43,692 nt of DNA. Origin: a virus. This document shows positions 30,416-37,496 of this stretch, in pieces. A program made the position numbers and the translations under genes. Within the stretch, counting starts at the first letter, position 1. The number at the start of each line of letters is the position of its first letter. Where the stretch lies: positions 1 to 43,692 of IMG/VR virus record IMGVR_UViG_3300017946_000042. The stretch is one strand, 5' to 3'. The notes under the pieces are model-generated. The model did no database searches and had not been told where the DNA came from. It saw only the letters and a list, made by a program, of their open reading frames with translations.

Positions 30416-31806
30416 TTCGCGCGCTCCCTCAAAAGCTCGACGATGCTCTCGAACGCGCGGTCCCACCGCATGGACGGCCCCTGGGGGATGATCTTGTGCT
30501 GCGGCGTCCACAGCCGGTCGGTCCCGTCGAGACCGATGCGATGGTCGCGTCCGAGGTAGGAGTAAGGCACCCAGCACTCGTGGTTGACGGCGGCCGCGAT
30601 GTGCCCCAGCGCCGACTCGCACGTGATGACGAGGTCGAGATCGCGCAGCAGGCCCCACGTGTCGCACACGTCCCTGATATACCCCGACAGGTCGCGCACC
30701 AACCCGGCGCCGCCGGCCTCGTGCAGCATGGCCTTCTTGCTGTCGACCTGGAGGCTGTAGAGTTGCACGCCGGGCACGCGCAGCAGCTCGAAGAAGAACT
30801 CGACCGGGATGTTGCGGTGCTTGTCGATCAGGTTCTTGGGACTGCCCGCCCACGCGATACCGACGTGGAGCTTGCGATCGGGGACCATCCAGCCGGGCGG
30901 GGTGTGGCTGCGCCGCATCAGGTTGGACGCCACCTCGATGTTGGGGGCGTTCCTGATCTGCTCGTCGGTCAGGCCCAACGCGAAGGGCAGGGAGACGAAC
31001 GTCGTCCACGCATCAGCGGGCGGAAAGGGGCTCGGACTCGGGGAGAGCGTCAGGTTCGGGATCTTGCGAAAGGCGTGCTGGAACGCCCGCATCAGCTCGC
31101 CCTGCACGAAGGCGTGGACATGACCGGCGCGCGCGCACGCCGCCGGCACGAAGCGGGCGAAGGACAGCGTGTCGCCCAGGCCCTGGTCGGCGACCAGGAA
31201 CACGCTCATGCCCTTCTCGCCCTGCCAGCGCGGGTAGTGATAGTGGTAATACTGCCGAAGCTCCTGGTAGAACCGCACCTCGAAGTGCTTGAGGCCGGCG
31301 GCGAAGTTGTGGTTGAACAGGAGCGCGAAGGCGAGCGCGAGCTCGACCGTCGGCTCGGCCGGCGAGAGGGCAAAGGCGCGCTGCCCCGCCGCCACGCCCT
31401 CGGCGGGCCGCCCGAGGGTGCCGCAAATCTGCGACAGGTTGACCCACGCATAGACGAGCTCGGGGTCGATGTCGATCGCCTGGCGGCTGGCGTTGTAAGC
31501 TTCCTCGGTCTGCCCCACCTGGTGCAGCCGCCAGCCGAGATTGCACAGCACCTTGGCGCGGTCGCGCGCGTCGGGGATGTCGCACGCTAGCGCCTGCCGA
31601 TAGTGAGCGATCGCCGCCGGGTAGCAGCCGCGGTCGCCCTCGTGATTGCCCTGGTGGTAAAAGGCGTTCCACCACGTCGGGTCGGCGAAGCAGGCCGAGC
31701 AGCACGACGCGAAGGCGTGGTCGACCAGCGCCTGCGAGCGATTCGGATCGGCCATCGCCTCGCGCGCGGAGGCGTGGAGCTGCTCGGCGTGTGCGCGGTT
31801 ACCCAT
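30412..31806 (-). CDS. TPR-repeat glycosyltransferase (GT9/GT41-like)
   Basis: The protein has 464 residues. The start is ATG 31806 with GGGAG six bases upstream; the open frame beyond is antisense shadow of the recombinase. Residues 40-175 are TPR-like helix pairs (AIAHYRQALACDIPDARDRA, NLGWRLHQVGQTEEAYNASR, AWVNLSQICGTLGRPAEGVA). Residues 200-464 are a GT-B-type transferase: VFLVADQGLGDTLSFARFVP, then VGIAWAGSPKNLIDKHRNIP, VRDLSGYIRD, LDLVITCESALGHIAAAVNHECWVPYS (pieces). These are landmarks of bacterial TPR-glycosyltransferases related to heptosyltransferase and O-GlcNAc transferase families. The usual Asp in SVDTA is Glu here (TCESA). A donor sugar cannot be predicted. The target could be host surface glycan, a virion protein or phage DNA. 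Confidence 0.85.
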   Translation of the reverse strand: MGNRAHAEQLHASAREAMADPNRSQALVDHAFASCCSACFADPTWWNAFYHQGNHEGDRGCYPAAIAHYRQALACDIPDARDRAKVLCNLGWRLHQVGQTEEAYNASRQAIDIDPELVYAWVNLSQICGTLGRPAEGVAAGQRAFALSPAEPTVELALAFALLFNHNFAAGLKHFEVRFYQELRQYYHYHYPRWQGEKGMSVFLVADQGLGDTLSFARFVPAACARAGHVHAFVQGELMRAFQHAFRKIPNLTLSPSPSPFPPADAWTTFVSLPFALGLTDEQIRNAPNIEVASNLMRRSHTPPGWMVPDRKLHVGIAWAGSPKNLIDKHRNIPVEFFFELLRVPGVQLYSLQVDSKKAMLHEAGGAGLVRDLSGYIRDVCDTWGLLRDLDLVITCESALGHIAAAVNHECWVPYSYLGRDHRIGLDGTDRLWTPQHKIIPQGPSMRWDRAFESIVELLRERAK

Positions 31807-32518
31807 GCGTCGCTCCCACACTCGCATCGTGCACGGCACGCCGCATGATGCGCTGAACCTGCGCGCAGTGAAAGGGCTTACCGTTGCGCGTGCGGTAGCC
31901 CTTGCGATTGAGGGTCTTGGCGGCGCGGTGGGGCGAGCGGCCCTGGCGGGCGAACACGCGGCACTCGTCGAGCACCACCTGCTCGTCGGGCACGGGCTCG
32001 AGTATCGCCTCCTTACCCTCGCCGACGACGCGGAAGCCGAACGGGGCGTCGCCGCCGAGGTGGCCGCCCTTGCGGCGCTTGGCGGCGCGCCCATCGGACA
32101 TTCGTTCGTTGATGCGCTCGCGCTCCAGCTGGGCGAACGCGGCCGCCATTGCAAAAAAGCACGCCGCCATTCCGCCCTCGGTGACCGGGGTCGAGCCCAT
32201 GTCGAGGAGCACCAGCCTGATCCCCTTGCGCTTGAAATCCTCGGCAACCTGCAAGGCGTCGAGCGCGGAGCGGAACATGCGATCGAGCTTGGAGGCGACG
32301 ACCGTGTCGCCGCGGTGGACGTTGAGCAGCAGGTCCTTACCCGCGGGACGCTGGTCGAGCGGGGTGGCGCCGCTCACGGCCGGGTCGGCGAAGATGAGAA
32401 CGGAGTATTGGTCGGCGCCCTGCATCATCGCGTAGCCGCGGATCGTGCGCTCCTGGTCCTCGGGGGAGGTGCCGCTCACCTGCTCTTGCGTTGAGACCCT
32501 GACATAACCGAGGATCAT
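31799..32518 (-). CDS. Serine recombinase (resolvase/invertase family)
   Basis: The protein has 239 residues. The catalytic domain has YVRVSTQEQ with nucleophile Ser9, the SKLDRMFRS arginine motif at about 76-84, and GIRLVLLDMGSTPVTEGGMAACFFAMAAAFAQLERERINERMSDG (pieces), which leads to the long E helix. After it comes a short recombinase domain with RRKGGHLGGDAPFGFRV and RAAKTLNRKGYRTRNGKPFHCAQVQRIMRRA (pieces). It is longer than a minimal invertase and much shorter than a large serine integrase. It could act in integration, inversion or resolution. Its ATG overlaps the 63-residue gene upstream (ATGA), and the pair has its own promoter. Confidence 0.9.
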   Translation of the reverse strand: MILGYVRVSTQEQVSGTSPEDQERTIRGYAMMQGADQYSVLIFADPAVSGATPLDQRPAGKDLLLNVHRGDTVVASKLDRMFRSALDALQVAEDFKRKGIRLVLLDMGSTPVTEGGMAACFFAMAAAFAQLERERINERMSDGRAAKRRKGGHLGGDAPFGFRVVGEGKEAILEPVPDEQVVLDECRVFARQGRSPHRAAKTLNRKGYRTRNGKPFHCAQVQRIMRRAVHDASVGATHG

Positions 32519-32706
32519 CGGGCGAGTTCCTTGATGCTGATGCGGCGCACGTCCGCGTAGTGCTTCTTGGCCTCACGGCGAGAAACATAAACGGCCGGGA
32601 CAGCCCTACCAGCATCACCGCTATGCCCGAAACGGAGATCGAGGCGTCCGTTGAGAAAACCTCCCCACAGGTGTCGCTGGTACCGCTTAACCAAGTTGCG
32701 CTTCAT
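32515..32706 (-). CDS. Small basic protein upstream of the recombinase
   Basis: This 63-residue protein starts MKRNLVKRYQRHLWGGFLNG with a perfect AGGAGG five bases before the ATG. It is Arg/Lys-rich (RREAKKHYADVRRISIKELAR), so nucleic acid binding is plausible. It is translationally coupled to the serine recombinase and could be its accessory or directionality factor. No named domain is recognised. Confidence 0.6.
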   Translation of the reverse strand: MKRNLVKRYQRHLWGGFLNGRLDLRFGHSGDAGRAVPAVYVSRREAKKHYADVRRISIKELAR

Positions 32707-32730
32707 GATCCCCTCCTGCGATGTAGCGCA

Positions 32731-32759
32731 CTTGTAGCACGCTCAGCGGCGTTGCGCAA
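32731..32759 (-). promoter_or_regulatory. Promoter TTGCGC-17-TACAAG for the recombinase operon
   Basis: On the minus strand, TTGCGC (32754-32759) is followed after exactly 17 bases by TACAAG (32731-32736), preceded by TGC. It overlaps the 3' end of the epimerase gene and would start transcription about 18-20 bases before the 63-residue gene. It shares its form with three other sites in this window. Confidence 0.6.
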
Positions 32760-33759
32760 GCACCTGTCGCTGCACCCAGTCGTAGGTGGAGACGAGGCCG
32801 TCGCAGAACGGCACGCTCGGGGTCCACCCGAGCTTTTCCTTCGCGAGGGTGCCGTCGCACAAGCGCACCCGGGCGCCGACGGGACCGGGCGATGGGACGA
32901 TCCGCAGGGGTTTGCCTGCGATCGCGCCGAGCACCTTGGCAAGGTTCATGACGTCCACCGCCTCCTCCGACCCCAGGTTCACCGGCCCGATCACCTCGCT
33001 GCGCATGAGGCGCACGATCCCCTCCACCGCGTCGGTGATGTAGGTGAGCGAGCGCTGCTGGCTGCCGTCACCCCAGATGGGGACCTCCCCGCCTTCGGCG
33101 GGCAATTCGGCGATTTTGCGGCACAGGGAGGCGACGACCTTGGCGCGCGGCTCGCGCCACTCGGCCCTGGGGCCGTACACCTGATGCAGCCGACCGATGC
33201 GCACGGGGAGCGGGTAGGTGCGGCTGTAGGCGTCGTAGATGCGCTCGCAGTAGAGCTTGCTCCAGCCGAACTCGTTCTGCGGGTTTGCGGGGTAGGCATC
33301 GGTCTCGGCGTAGCGTCCGAAATCCTTCTCCACTACGCTGCCATCCCTCATGTAGAGGGTTGCGGCATGAAAATGCACGCCATCGGGCTCGTAGAGCGCC
33401 GGATACACGCACGCCGACGAGGCGAAGAACACGCGGCCGACGCGCGCGCTCACGCACGCCTCGAGCACGTTGAGATTGATCAGGGTGTTGGCGGTTAAAA
33501 TCTTGAGATCGTTGCTCCGGTCCTGGATGTAGCCGAGACCGCCCACCTCGGCGGCCAGCTGATAGACCTCGTCGATATCCTCGAAGTGACGCGGCGGGGC
33601 ATCGAAGCGCAGGTCGGCGCGGTTGTACTCGTCGGCGTCGGACAGGTGCCGGGCCGAGCCGCGGCCGACGGCACGCACGAAAGCGCCCTCGGCCTTGAGG
33701 TGGTTGACGAGGGCGACGCTCAGATGGCCGTTGGCGCCGAGGACGAGGCAACGTCGCAT
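32743..33759 (-). CDS. GDP-mannose 3,5-epimerase-like sugar-nucleotide enzyme with Phe in place of the catalytic Tyr
   Basis: This is a 338-residue protein of the extended short-chain dehydrogenase/reductase fold. The segments QLAAEVGGLGYIQDRSND, FFASSACVYPALYEP, PVRIGRLHQVYGP, IWGDGSQQRSLTYITDAVEGI, VNLGSEEAVDVMNLAK and AKEKLGWTPSVPF line up closely with plant-type GDP-mannose 3,5-epimerase as I remember it. The catalytic Cys (C117) and Lys candidates (K168, K207) are kept. Position 164 in NEFGWSK is Phe (codon TTC) instead of the Tyr of YxxxK, and the nucleotide loop reads GANGHLS instead of GxxGxxG. Either the chemistry is altered or it no longer oxidises its substrate. It follows the 429-residue glycosyltransferase by one base, with GGAGGA before the ATG. 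Confidence 0.85.
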   Translation of the reverse strand: MRRCLVLGANGHLSVALVNHLKAEGAFVRAVGRGSARHLSDADEYNRADLRFDAPPRHFEDIDEVYQLAAEVGGLGYIQDRSNDLKILTANTLINLNVLEACVSARVGRVFFASSACVYPALYEPDGVHFHAATLYMRDGSVVEKDFGRYAETDAYPANPQNEFGWSKLYCERIYDAYSRTYPLPVRIGRLHQVYGPRAEWREPRAKVVASLCRKIAELPAEGGEVPIWGDGSQQRSLTYITDAVEGIVRLMRSEVIGPVNLGSEEAVDVMNLAKVLGAIAGKPLRIVPSPGPVGARVRLCDGTLAKEKLGWTPSVPFCDGLVSTYDWVQRQVLAQRR

Positions 33760-33760
33760 G

Positions 33761-35050
33761 TCACTCCTCCCCGCCTGCGGCGGGTAAAGCGTTCCAATCG
33801 AAGCTCCACCCGGGGATGGAGGGTTGGGGCTCGCGCACCACGATGCCGTGCACCGTCACCCCGGCGTCGAGCGCCGTGAGCATCACGGGGCGGCACGACA
33901 CGGCGGCGGGGAGCAGGACGCTGGCGATGTCGCCCTCTGGCAGGTCGGGCTTGGTCTCGTAGCCGGCTTGCGTGATAGCGGCGCGGCCGGGGCCTGAGAG
34001 CAGGAAGACGATGGGGCCGCAGAGCTCGACCTGCAGGGTAGCCTCGGGCTCGGCGGCGCGCCACGAGAACGGGCCGGGACCACGAGCGAGTCGCCAGCTG
34101 TCGCTCCACTCGGCACCCAGGCCGGCGAGCTGATGGGCGAAGATCACGGTGGTGCCGTCGGGCTGGGGCTGGTGCAGGTCGGCGCCGCCGGGGCGCCACG
34201 TCCCCGCCACCTGCCTTCCATCCAGCATCTCGACACATGCGCGGATGCGCGCGGTACGGATCCCGAAACGCCGAACGATCGGCTCGGGACCGTACATGAT
34301 GTCGTGATGCACGGGGCCGGTGGCGAGCACGAGGCCCTGCTCATCGAGCGGCGGGTCCTGGCCGATCATGCGGCAGCGCGCAGGGGTCAGGGCGAGGCAC
34401 GCGAGGCCGTGGGCGGCGAGCACCGTGCCGACGTGCCAGTCGCTCACGAGGCCGCACTGCTGGGCGCCGAACGCCCAGAACGACGCGATGTCGACGCCGG
34501 CGAGCTGGGCGAACATGCGGCGGTTCTCGATCGCCTGGCAGGTGCGGAAATGACGCAGCCAGAGTTGAGCCGCTTGGCGCGTGGCGATGAACATGCCGTA
34601 GCCGAGGTTGTGCATCAGGGCGAAGGTATCGTCGACCTGAGCGAGCACGCGGTCCTCGTAAGCGCGAGCGCTCACCATGCCGGCCTCGAGGCCGAAGTCG
34701 CGGGCGCGCTCGAACAAAGAGAAGGTGTCGGGGAACCAGTTGGGGTCAAGGAGGACGTCGTTCTCCACGATGCCGACGTAGTCATAGCCTACGCCGTTGC
34801 CCTTGCCGTCCCAACTCTGCGCGAGCATCTCGGTCAAAGCGTAGCAGACAGCGGCATCAGGACCGCCGCGGATGTTGCTGCGCACCGCGCGCACCACCGG
34901 GTACATCAGGGGCAGCTTCTGCCCCGCCACGGTATCGCTGCCGTCGATCCACCAGCTGTCCACGCCGGGGATGTCGAGAAGGGGCTCGATCGACTGGACC
35001 GAGAGGTCGACTTTATCCTTGGTGAGGAACGCGAGGGCGATGCGGTTCAT
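33761..35050 (-). CDS. GT-A-like glycosyltransferase
   Basis: This 429-residue protein starts at ATG 35050 (ATGA overlap). The N-terminal domain has RIALAFLTKDKVDLSVQSI, DSWWIDGSDT, NIRGGPDAAVCYALTEML and YDYVGIVENDVLLDPNWF. This is the strand-helix pattern of family-2-like transferases, with END at 96-98 in the place of the metal-binding DxD. The rest has a conserved HNLGYGMFIATR stretch and a C-terminal beta domain of about 170 residues that could bind carbohydrate. It lies between a second transferase and the epimerase, so the genes probably make or attach one sugar structure. Acceptor and donor are unknown. Confidence 0.75.
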   Translation of the reverse strand: MNRIALAFLTKDKVDLSVQSIEPLLDIPGVDSWWIDGSDTVAGQKLPLMYPVVRAVRSNIRGGPDAAVCYALTEMLAQSWDGKGNGVGYDYVGIVENDVLLDPNWFPDTFSLFERARDFGLEAGMVSARAYEDRVLAQVDDTFALMHNLGYGMFIATRQAAQLWLRHFRTCQAIENRRMFAQLAGVDIASFWAFGAQQCGLVSDWHVGTVLAAHGLACLALTPARCRMIGQDPPLDEQGLVLATGPVHHDIMYGPEPIVRRFGIRTARIRACVEMLDGRQVAGTWRPGGADLHQPQPDGTTVIFAHQLAGLGAEWSDSWRLARGPGPFSWRAAEPEATLQVELCGPIVFLLSGPGRAAITQAGYETKPDLPEGDIASVLLPAAVSCRPVMLTALDAGVTVHGIVVREPQPSIPGWSFDWNALPAAGGEE

Positions 35051-35229
35051 TTCTTCAAGTCCTCGAGCACGGCCATGAACTTCTCGCCGTCGAAATCCCC
35101 GGCCAGCAGCACCAACCACGCGGCGAGTTCGATCGCATCATCATGAGAGATGATGCCGCGTGGCGGGTTGAGAATCCGCAAGCCGTCACCCTGCGAACCA
35201 ACAAAGAACTTGTTCAGCCTGTCGCTCAT
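35047..35229 (-). CDS. Small conserved phage protein in the glycan cluster
   Basis: This protein has 60 residues. The C-terminal part PRGIISHDDAIELAAWLVLLAGD then FMAVLEDLKK resembles short phage proteins that pair an N-terminal strand with a single LAAWLV helix. The ATG at 35229 overlaps the upstream glycosyltransferase stop (ATGA); the longer frame to 35382 is shadow. Function unknown. Confidence 0.65.
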   Translation of the reverse strand: MSDRLNKFFVGSQGDGLRILNPPRGIISHDDAIELAAWLVLLAGDFDGEKFMAVLEDLKK

Positions 35230-36308
35230 AGGACCTTCTCCACGTCGTCGCACCACGCGAGGCCCGCCTCGCGGACCTGCGGGGGCATCCACGGCAGATC
35301 GCGCATCGCCGCGTAAATGTCGCTCAGGATCTGCACGACCGACGCGGTGGGCCAGCCGGAACATGACAACCCGTCCAGCCACGCTGCAAAGTCGAGCGTG
35401 TGGCGCATGCCGAAGGTCTCGGCGGCGAGATCGTCGTGCAGGTCGTGGGGGTTTCGCTCCTGGTAAACCAGCGGCAGGCCAAAGTGCGTGACGTAGCCCA
35501 ACTCGCGCATCACGCGCTGGGTGATCAGGCTCGCCCAGATGTCCTCGTGGCGCCCGACGCCGGGGAGCATCATCATGGCGGGGGCGAGCTCGCGCACGAA
35601 CGCGGTGTTCTGGCTGTTGAACACCGTCCAGGTTTGCTTGGGGTCCACCACCACGCCTGCTCGGGCAATCTCGGCGATGCCGTGAACGCGAGGGGCACCG
35701 GCAATGCGGTCGCAGGCATCGATATCAGGATCTCCGAGCCATAGACCCGCCGCAACACCCACCTTCGCGCCCGTGACTGGGCGCAGTACGGATGGCACGT
35801 CACAAGGGGGGCTATCGCCACGTACCCGGTACGCATGGGGGAACCCGCGGTGGTGGACGGGGGGAAGGGTGAGGGAGCCGGGATCGAACCAGGGGCCGGT
35901 GGCTTGGAGGCCGTGCCATGGGCGATGGGTATCAGGGCGGTCCCACCGCTGAAACAGCGTCTCGAAGTTGATGAAGTAGTCCGAGTCGATCGCCAAATTA
36001 TCGTCGTCCCACAGCACGATGACATCAGCGGCCCACTTGAGCGCAGCGAGCAGGGCGATGTTGCGGCGGCACGATGAGAAGTATGGGGCGTAGGGACGCG
36101 CTGTCAGATCGCGTATGCTGGTCATGTCGGATAGCTTCGTCGGGCCATGATACTCGGCATTGCCGATCTCACGACACAGCGCCTCGATCTCGGCATGCGG
36201 GCTATTGCGGTCACCGGCAACGAAGAAGCGAACAGCCGGGGCGCAGGCCGCCAGCGCGCGCATCGCCACGGGGACTCGGATCGTTGTGGTGGCTACGGCG
36301 ATTTTCAT
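35226..36308 (-). CDS. GT-A-like glycosyltransferase with DDDN motif
   Basis: This 360-residue protein starts at ATG 36308 with GGAG five bases upstream and an ATGA overlap with the preceding gene. The order MKIAVATTTIRVP, FFVAGDRNSP, SSCRRNIALLAALKWAADVIVLWDDDNLAID gives the expected nucleotide-binding fold with DDDN (101-104) as the metal site. Acidic triplets like this occur in reversibly glycosylated polypeptide/STELLO-like transferases, which is the nearest resemblance I can name. The rest is alpha/beta with an HED motif (VGRHEDIWASLI), often part of the acceptor site. It is the first enzyme gene after the RHH regulator and the 70-residue protein. Confidence 0.75.
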   Translation of the reverse strand: MKIAVATTTIRVPVAMRALAACAPAVRFFVAGDRNSPHAEIEALCREIGNAEYHGPTKLSDMTSIRDLTARPYAPYFSSCRRNIALLAALKWAADVIVLWDDDNLAIDSDYFINFETLFQRWDRPDTHRPWHGLQATGPWFDPGSLTLPPVHHRGFPHAYRVRGDSPPCDVPSVLRPVTGAKVGVAAGLWLGDPDIDACDRIAGAPRVHGIAEIARAGVVVDPKQTWTVFNSQNTAFVRELAPAMMMLPGVGRHEDIWASLITQRVMRELGYVTHFGLPLVYQERNPHDLHDDLAAETFGMRHTLDFAAWLDGLSCSGWPTASVVQILSDIYAAMRDLPWMPPQVREAGLAWCDDVEKVL

Positions 36309-36517
36309 TTGCACTCCGAGACGTGCCCGGTGCTGTCGAAGCAAAGCAAAGATCCTGAATAGCTCGACGCGAACCCTGAGACACCCGGCGCTTCCACGCA
36401 CTTGGCGTTGCCGACCTTCTCGCGCACGATCGCGGCGCGGCCTTCGCACGCCTCCTTGCTGTCGTGCAGAGAGGCGATGAGAGAGTTCATCAGAATTGCG
36501 ATCATCACGTACTTCAT
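36305..36517 (-). CDS. Small exported-type protein
   Basis: This 70-residue protein starts with AAGGAG six bases before the ATG. The N-terminus MKYVMIAILMNSLIASLHD is hydrophobic and could be a short signal or anchor. The remainder has four Cys residues (EACEG, AKCVE, LLCFD, SECK), compatible with two disulfides in the periplasm. It is coupled to the glycosyltransferase downstream. Unrecognised. Confidence 0.55.
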   Translation of the reverse strand: MKYVMIAILMNSLIASLHDSKEACEGRAAIVREKVGNAKCVEAPGVSGFASSYSGSLLCFDSTGHVSECK

Positions 36518-36527
36518 GGTGGGCTCC

Positions 36528-36701
36528 TTATGGCTTCCCTATCTCGATCCGCTTCTTCTGCCGTTTCCTCGCAGCCAGCCAATAGCGTATGATCTCGCGA
36601 ATCAAATACGCTTGCGCCACGCGCTGCTCGCTCGCCGCCTCCTTCAAGCCCTGCTTGATGTCGGCTGGGAGGCGGAAGGAGGTCGGGCGGTCCTTGGGCA
36701 A
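36528..36701 (-). CDS. Ribbon-helix-helix regulator of the glycan operon
   Basis: The protein has 57 residues. The chosen start is TTG 36701, six bases after GAGGAG. The frame continues to 36848 but only through hairpins and Arg/Pro-rich shadow. RPTSFRLPADIKQGLKEAASE has the N-terminal strand and first helix, and QAYLIREIIRYWLAAR the second helix, of an Arc/CopG-type DNA-binding protein. Such proteins bind inverted or direct repeats as dimers. Being first in its operon and behind a structured leader, it is a likely autorepressor of the following glycosyltransferase genes. Confidence 0.7.
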   Translation of the reverse strand: MPKDRPTSFRLPADIKQGLKEAASEQRVAQAYLIREIIRYWLAARKRQKKRIEIGKP

Positions 36702-36716
36702 CGTTCGCTCCTCGAT

Positions 36717-36781
36717 GCGCCCCGGCGGGTGGGGGGTTAGGTGAGGGACCTCCGCCGGGGCGCTGCCCGCCGAAGGCGGGC
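36717..36781 (-). promoter_or_regulatory. Folded leader RNA upstream of the RHH gene
   Basis: There are two perfect inverted repeats. The 12-bp stem GCGCCCCGGCGG / CCGCCGGGGCGC (36717-36728 with 36752-36763) has a 23-base loop that can itself fold (AGGT-CCCTC-ACCT). The 7-bp stem GCCCGCC / GGCGGGC (36765-36771 with 36775-36781) has a 3-base loop. On the transcript the big stem ends four bases before the ribosome site GAGGAG. No U-run follows, so it is not a simple terminator. It could control access to the ribosome site or bind the RHH protein as DNA. Confidence 0.55.
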
Positions 36782-36819
36782 GCTGCTCGCGACAGGGGGG
36801 AACAACGCGAGCGAGTGTG

Positions 36820-36848
36820 GATGTAGCACTAGGTAGTGCGGGGGGCAA
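36820..36848 (-). promoter_or_regulatory. Promoter TTGCCC-17-TACATC for the RHH/glycosyltransferase operon
   Basis: On the minus strand, TTGCCC (36843-36848) is followed by 17 bases and TACATC (36820-36825), with TGC directly before the -10. Transcription would begin near 36813, giving a leader of about 110 bases that contains both hairpins. This makes the RHH-glycosyltransferase-epimerase genes a separately controlled unit. Confidence 0.6.
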
Positions 36849-36856
36849 GAACTATT

Positions 36857-37201
36857 TTAGATGAGGCTCGCATTCTGCTCCTTCGCCGCGTTCCTCATGA
36901 TCTCGGAAAGGATGGGGAGCAGGGTGGCGTCGTCGTCCTCCACGCTCTCATCGGCGAACAGCAGGAAGGGGATGCGCATCATGTGGTCGGGGTGCGTGGG
37001 GTGATTGTGAGGCACGCGCCACACCAGGATGCGCCGGCGGTTACGGTCGTGCGGGCCGAGCCGCCGGAAATCGAGCTCGCACTCGTGGGTGACGGAGGTG
37101 TGGTGGGTGCGCTTGTCGGTAGTGATGAGACCCTCGGGCAGGCGGATGCGCGCCTGGCGGTCGGGGTGCTGGGCGAAGAATTGGGCGTCGGTCAGCGTCA
37201 T
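36857..37201 (-). CDS. Conserved phage protein, unknown function
   Basis: This protein of 114 residues begins MTLTDAQFFAQHPDRQARIRLP. It has a beta-rich centre with many His/Arg residues (THHTSVTHECELDFRRLGPHDRNRRRILVWRVP, in pieces) and acidic helices at the end. Short proteins with an N-terminal [FY]F-x-x-[HN]PDRx[AHF]RIR pattern are common in phages and plasmids, function unsettled. It is coupled by ATGA to the winged-helix-like gene upstream. Confidence 0.65.
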   Translation of the reverse strand: MTLTDAQFFAQHPDRQARIRLPEGLITTDKRTHHTSVTHECELDFRRLGPHDRNRRRILVWRVPHNHPTHPDHMMRIPFLLFADESVEDDDATLLPILSEIMRNAAKEQNASLI

Positions 37202-37431
37202 AGCTTCACCAGCCTCCGCTTGGCGCCCGAGCCGCCGTGCTCAGCGGCGATCTGCCAGCCGAGAGGGCGCAGGTAGCGCTTGTTGAGATAGTGGGTGAGA
37301 ACCTCGATGGACTGCGTGGCGCCTAAAGGACCGCCGTCGGCGTCGGTGTAGACGAGGTTCGCCAGCTCATGACAGGTGAGGCCGTGGCGGTGGGTGAAGC
37401 AAGCGTGGAAGATGCGTTCGATTTTCGTCAT
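37198..37431 (-). CDS. Small winged-helix-like protein
   Basis: The protein has 77 residues from ATG 37431. IERIFHACFTHRHGLTCHELANLVYTD resembles a helix-turn-helix, followed by ATQSIEVLTHYLNKRYLRPLGWQI and a basic tail GAKRRLVKL. This looks like a wing and recognition helix. It is coupled to a 22-residue peptide gene upstream (ATGA). It may regulate early genes; no named family. Confidence 0.6.
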   Translation of the reverse strand: MTKIERIFHACFTHRHGLTCHELANLVYTDADGGPLGATQSIEVLTHYLNKRYLRPLGWQIAAEHGGSGAKRRLVKL

Positions 37432-37496
37432 CGCCGCCCCAGCCACTGCTTGACGGCCTGGAGGATGAGCCACAGGGCGTCGCGGAGACGAGTCAT
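37428..37496 (-). CDS. 22-residue amphipathic mini-protein
   Basis: This short frame has an ATG overlapping the upstream stop (ATGA) and a stop overlapping the downstream start (ATGA), so it exactly bridges two coupled genes. The peptide starts MTRLRDALWLILQAV and continues with KQWLGRR. It has basic ends around a Trp/Leu/Ile-rich amphipathic helix that could lie on a membrane. If it were not coding, the conserved spacing would be unexplained. It is too short for usual gene calling. Confidence 0.55.
   Translation of the reverse strand: MTRLRDALWLILQAVKQWLGRR

Noticed and set aside
35870-35910. A tRNA T-arm-like sequence (GGTTCGATCCC on the minus strand)
   Set aside because: It encodes part of the DDDN glycosyltransferase (Trp-Phe-Asp-Pro-Gly) and no acceptor, D or anticodon stems surround it.
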